From: Anaerolineaceae bacterium
GTDB taxonomy: Bacteria; Chloroflexota; Anaerolineae; JAAYZQ01
Assembly: GCA_012514775.1 (NCBI GenBank)
Contig: JAAYZQ010000570.1
Location: 1-5,949 of the forward strand
Direction: 5' to 3'
Length of the DNA: 5,949 bases
Shown here: positions 4,744 through 5,949 of the stretch, in pieces
Numbering within the stretch: position 1 is the first letter of the stretch
Layout: each line of letters starts with the position of its first letter
The notes under the pieces: model-generated
Databases searched by the model: none
Seen by the model: the letters and a program-made list of their open reading frames with translations, nothing else
What the model was told of the DNA's origin: nothing
Translations under genes and position numbers: made by a program

Positions 4744-4980
4744 TCAGCCTTGCGCCCCCACCGCCCCCGCCCTTTCCGCCACCAGATTCGTCACCCCATC
4801 CCGCCGTTGCACGAGAGCCTCATGCCGCGCCACGAACTCGGCCAGCGCCCGATCCACCAGCACGGTCAGCGGCTCGCCTGTCTCAAGGCTGAGACGATGA
4901 AGGTTGCGAATGTGGCGGCTATGAATCCTGGGCTGGTAGAGCCGCTCATCATCGCGGCGCGAGACATGTTCCGGAGACAT
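4744..4980 (-). CDS. Ribbon-helix-helix-type small protein (antitoxin-like)
   Basis: A 78-residue protein. Residues 13-51 (RLYQPRIHSRHIRNLHRLSLETGEPLTVLVDRALAEFVARH) fit a ribbon-helix-helix fold. A short basic strand precedes helix A (RNLHRLSLETGE) and helix B (LTVLVDRALAEFVARHEAL). Such proteins bind DNA as dimers and often serve as antitoxins or plasmid regulators. No toxin gene follows; the next frame downstream is the phosphotransferase-like fragment, so the protein looks orphaned. The chosen ATG has no Shine-Dalgarno, but TGATATACT lies eight bases upstream, which would give a leaderless mRNA starting at or next to the ATG. ATG 5007 and TTG 5013 are alternative in-frame starts without a ribosome binding site. 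The first eight codons lie in the repeat, so a replaced N-terminus is possible. Confidence 0.65.
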   Translation of the reverse strand: MSPEHVSRRDDERLYQPRIHSRHIRNLHRLSLETGEPLTVLVDRALAEFVARHEALVQRRDGVTNLVAERAGAVGAQG

Positions 4981-4993
4981 GGGCAGGAGTATA
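4956..4993. repeat. 38-base direct repeat, copy 2
   Basis: Matches 2021-2058 at 37 of 38 positions. Here it covers the extended -10 core, the start codon and the first eight codons (MSPEHVSR) of the RHH gene. Within it CATGTCTC occurs twice, 13 bases apart, around TCCGGA, forming the near-palindrome CATGTTCCGGAGACATG (4965-4981). This could be the operator bound by the RHH protein. Confidence 0.85.
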
Positions 4994-4996
4994 TCA
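4988..4996 (-). promoter_or_regulatory. Extended -10 promoter of the RHH gene
   Basis: The minus strand reads TGATATACT, an extended -10 element; the ATG at 4980 begins eight bases after its last base. The upstream region offers only a weak -35 (TGATTG at 5016-5011, 17-base spacing). The position predicts transcription starting at about the ATG itself. Confidence 0.5.
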
Positions 4997-5038
4997 CACC
5001 AGGGCATATACAATCACCGCAAAGATGCCCAGCCCTTA

Positions 5039-5935
5039 CTAGCCCCCGTTCCGGCCCAGCTCCCCTCGCAGCTCTTCCCACGCCTGGCGGTACGACAGTC
5101 CCTTGACCTCGGCATAGAGCGACACCGCGTCGCCGCCCCGATACTCATGGAAGCAGAACCACCTTCCACCTTTGACAGAATGGGGATAGACGGCGAAGGA
5201 GTGATGCTCCTCGGGGTGCAACGGGCACAGCCCCACGTAATAGCTGCCCCGCTTCTCCAGCGGCGTGAAGCGGCTGGCCACCACCACGATGTCCAGTCCC
5301 AGGCTGGGGAGCGGCTCTCGCTGCGCCTTGGGCCTGCGCTCCGTGACCTCGGCAAGGGCCTCCGCGATGGCCACCCCCGACGCGATCCGCACCGTCTCCA
5401 GGTAGGCCAGCTGCTCCCCCAGGTTGCCGCCCACCCGCTCCAGCGTCTCGGGATCCAGGAAGCCGTAGCGCTTCCCCGTCTTGCGATGCACCCCCAGGGG
5501 CCCGCGCACCAGCGAGCCATACCCTCCCTCGCCCAGGCGGTCCTGCTTGGGGAAGCACTCCAGGTTGTCCGGGGCCACGGCCTGCAGGAGCTGCCGCAGC
5601 GGCCGGGGGGCGATGGGCTCGACGAAGAGCCAGAGGTGCCCCCGTCCCTCCCGCGATTCCTCCAGGTAGGAGGGGAGCTGCAAGGTTGTTAGCTGGTCGT
5701 GGATCTGCTGCAGGTGCTGGATTCCGCGTTCGTGATCCGCATCCAGGCAGGCCCATTTGGCCTTGCCCTCCGGGTTGAGGCAGTACCATCCGCAGGTGAC
5801 CCGCCCCAGCAGATGCTCCTCCACGACCTGATCGGTCACGGCTTCCTTGCGCAGGATATATCGCCCGTCGGCCTGCTGCAGGGCGTAGGCGTCGTGGCGG
5901 TTGATGAAGAGCTCTTTGTATCTTTCGGTATTCAT
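5039..5935 (-). CDS. AEP-type primase (TOTE-like) with a C-terminal CHC2-like zinc finger
   Basis: Counting from ATG 5935, the 298-residue protein starts with an archaeo-eukaryotic primase domain. Motif I is ACLDADH with Asp65 and Asp67. Motif II is SREGRGHLWLF with His100. The third conserved region is RGPLGVHRKTGKRYGFLD (residues 144-161). This arrangement matches the primase domain of TOTE-type conflict systems and some mobile-element primases, which make primers or copy DNA. Residues 220-288 form a CHC2-like zinc finger: CPLH (Cys237, His240), WFCFH (Cys261, His263), then GGDAVSLYAEVKGLSYRQAWEEL. The usual fourth cysteine is replaced by Glu. A GTG at 5941 is possible, but ATG 5935 is better spaced from the GGGG at 5944-5947. 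No helicase or nuclease domain is attached; partners may lie upstream, beyond the right edge. Confidence 0.85.
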   Translation of the reverse strand: MNTERYKELFINRHDAYALQQADGRYILRKEAVTDQVVEEHLLGRVTCGWYCLNPEGKAKWACLDADHERGIQHLQQIHDQLTTLQLPSYLEESREGRGHLWLFVEPIAPRPLRQLLQAVAPDNLECFPKQDRLGEGGYGSLVRGPLGVHRKTGKRYGFLDPETLERVGGNLGEQLAYLETVRIASGVAIAEALAEVTERRPKAQREPLPSLGLDIVVVASRFTPLEKRGSYYVGLCPLHPEEHHSFAVYPHSVKGGRWFCFHEYRGGDAVSLYAEVKGLSYRQAWEELRGELGRNGG

Positions 5936-5949
5936 GGTCACATCCCCTG

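Overview
The window is GC-rich, with long open frames, strong Shine-Dalgarno sequences and sigma70-type promoters. It looks like an accessory or mobile stretch of a bacterial chromosome. The gene mix (COG1569-type PIN toxin, AbiEi-type antitoxin, archaeo-eukaryotic-type primase with a CHC2 finger, GH29 fucosidase) would suit a Chloroflexota-like thermophile or soil/anaerobe lineage, but that placement is inference; there is no rRNA or marker gene.

Layout, left to right. At the left edge, on the minus strand, a partial small gene (1-126) overlaps the end of a PD-(D/E)XK nuclease gene (107-964). A gap of about 290 bases then holds two divergent promoters, one reading left into the nuclease and one reading right into a Phd/YefM-VapC-type toxin-antitoxin pair (1254-2014). 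The right-hand promoter has perfect consensus boxes inside a 14-bp-arm palindrome. Next comes a scar (2021-2147) that duplicates the 3' end of the primase gene and the promoter/start of a ribbon-helix-helix (RHH) gene found intact further right (4956-5107). A second palindrome-controlled gene follows (2220-3011). It encodes an AbiEi-type antitoxin whose reading frame appears to run through a remnant of the AbiEii toxin's C-terminus and then through antisense sequence of another gene fragment.

The right half is transcribed leftward: an AEP-type primase with a C-terminal CHC2-like finger (5039-5935), a short RHH protein that may be made from a leaderless mRNA (4744-4980), a 47-codon frame that looks like the start of a phosphotransferase gene (4488-4631), and a complete GH29 alpha-L-fucosidase (3082-4491) overlapping that frame by ATGA. 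A second, frameshifted copy of the phosphotransferase start lies just beyond the fucosidase (2916-2968), so the fucosidase sits between two related fragments.

The main message is rearrangement. One toxin-antitoxin module, one broken abortive-infection module, an orphan RHH gene, a nuclease and a primase sit together, and at least three boundaries can be read as duplications or deletions. I found no CRISPR array, tRNA, rRNA, intact transposase or convincing intrinsic terminator.
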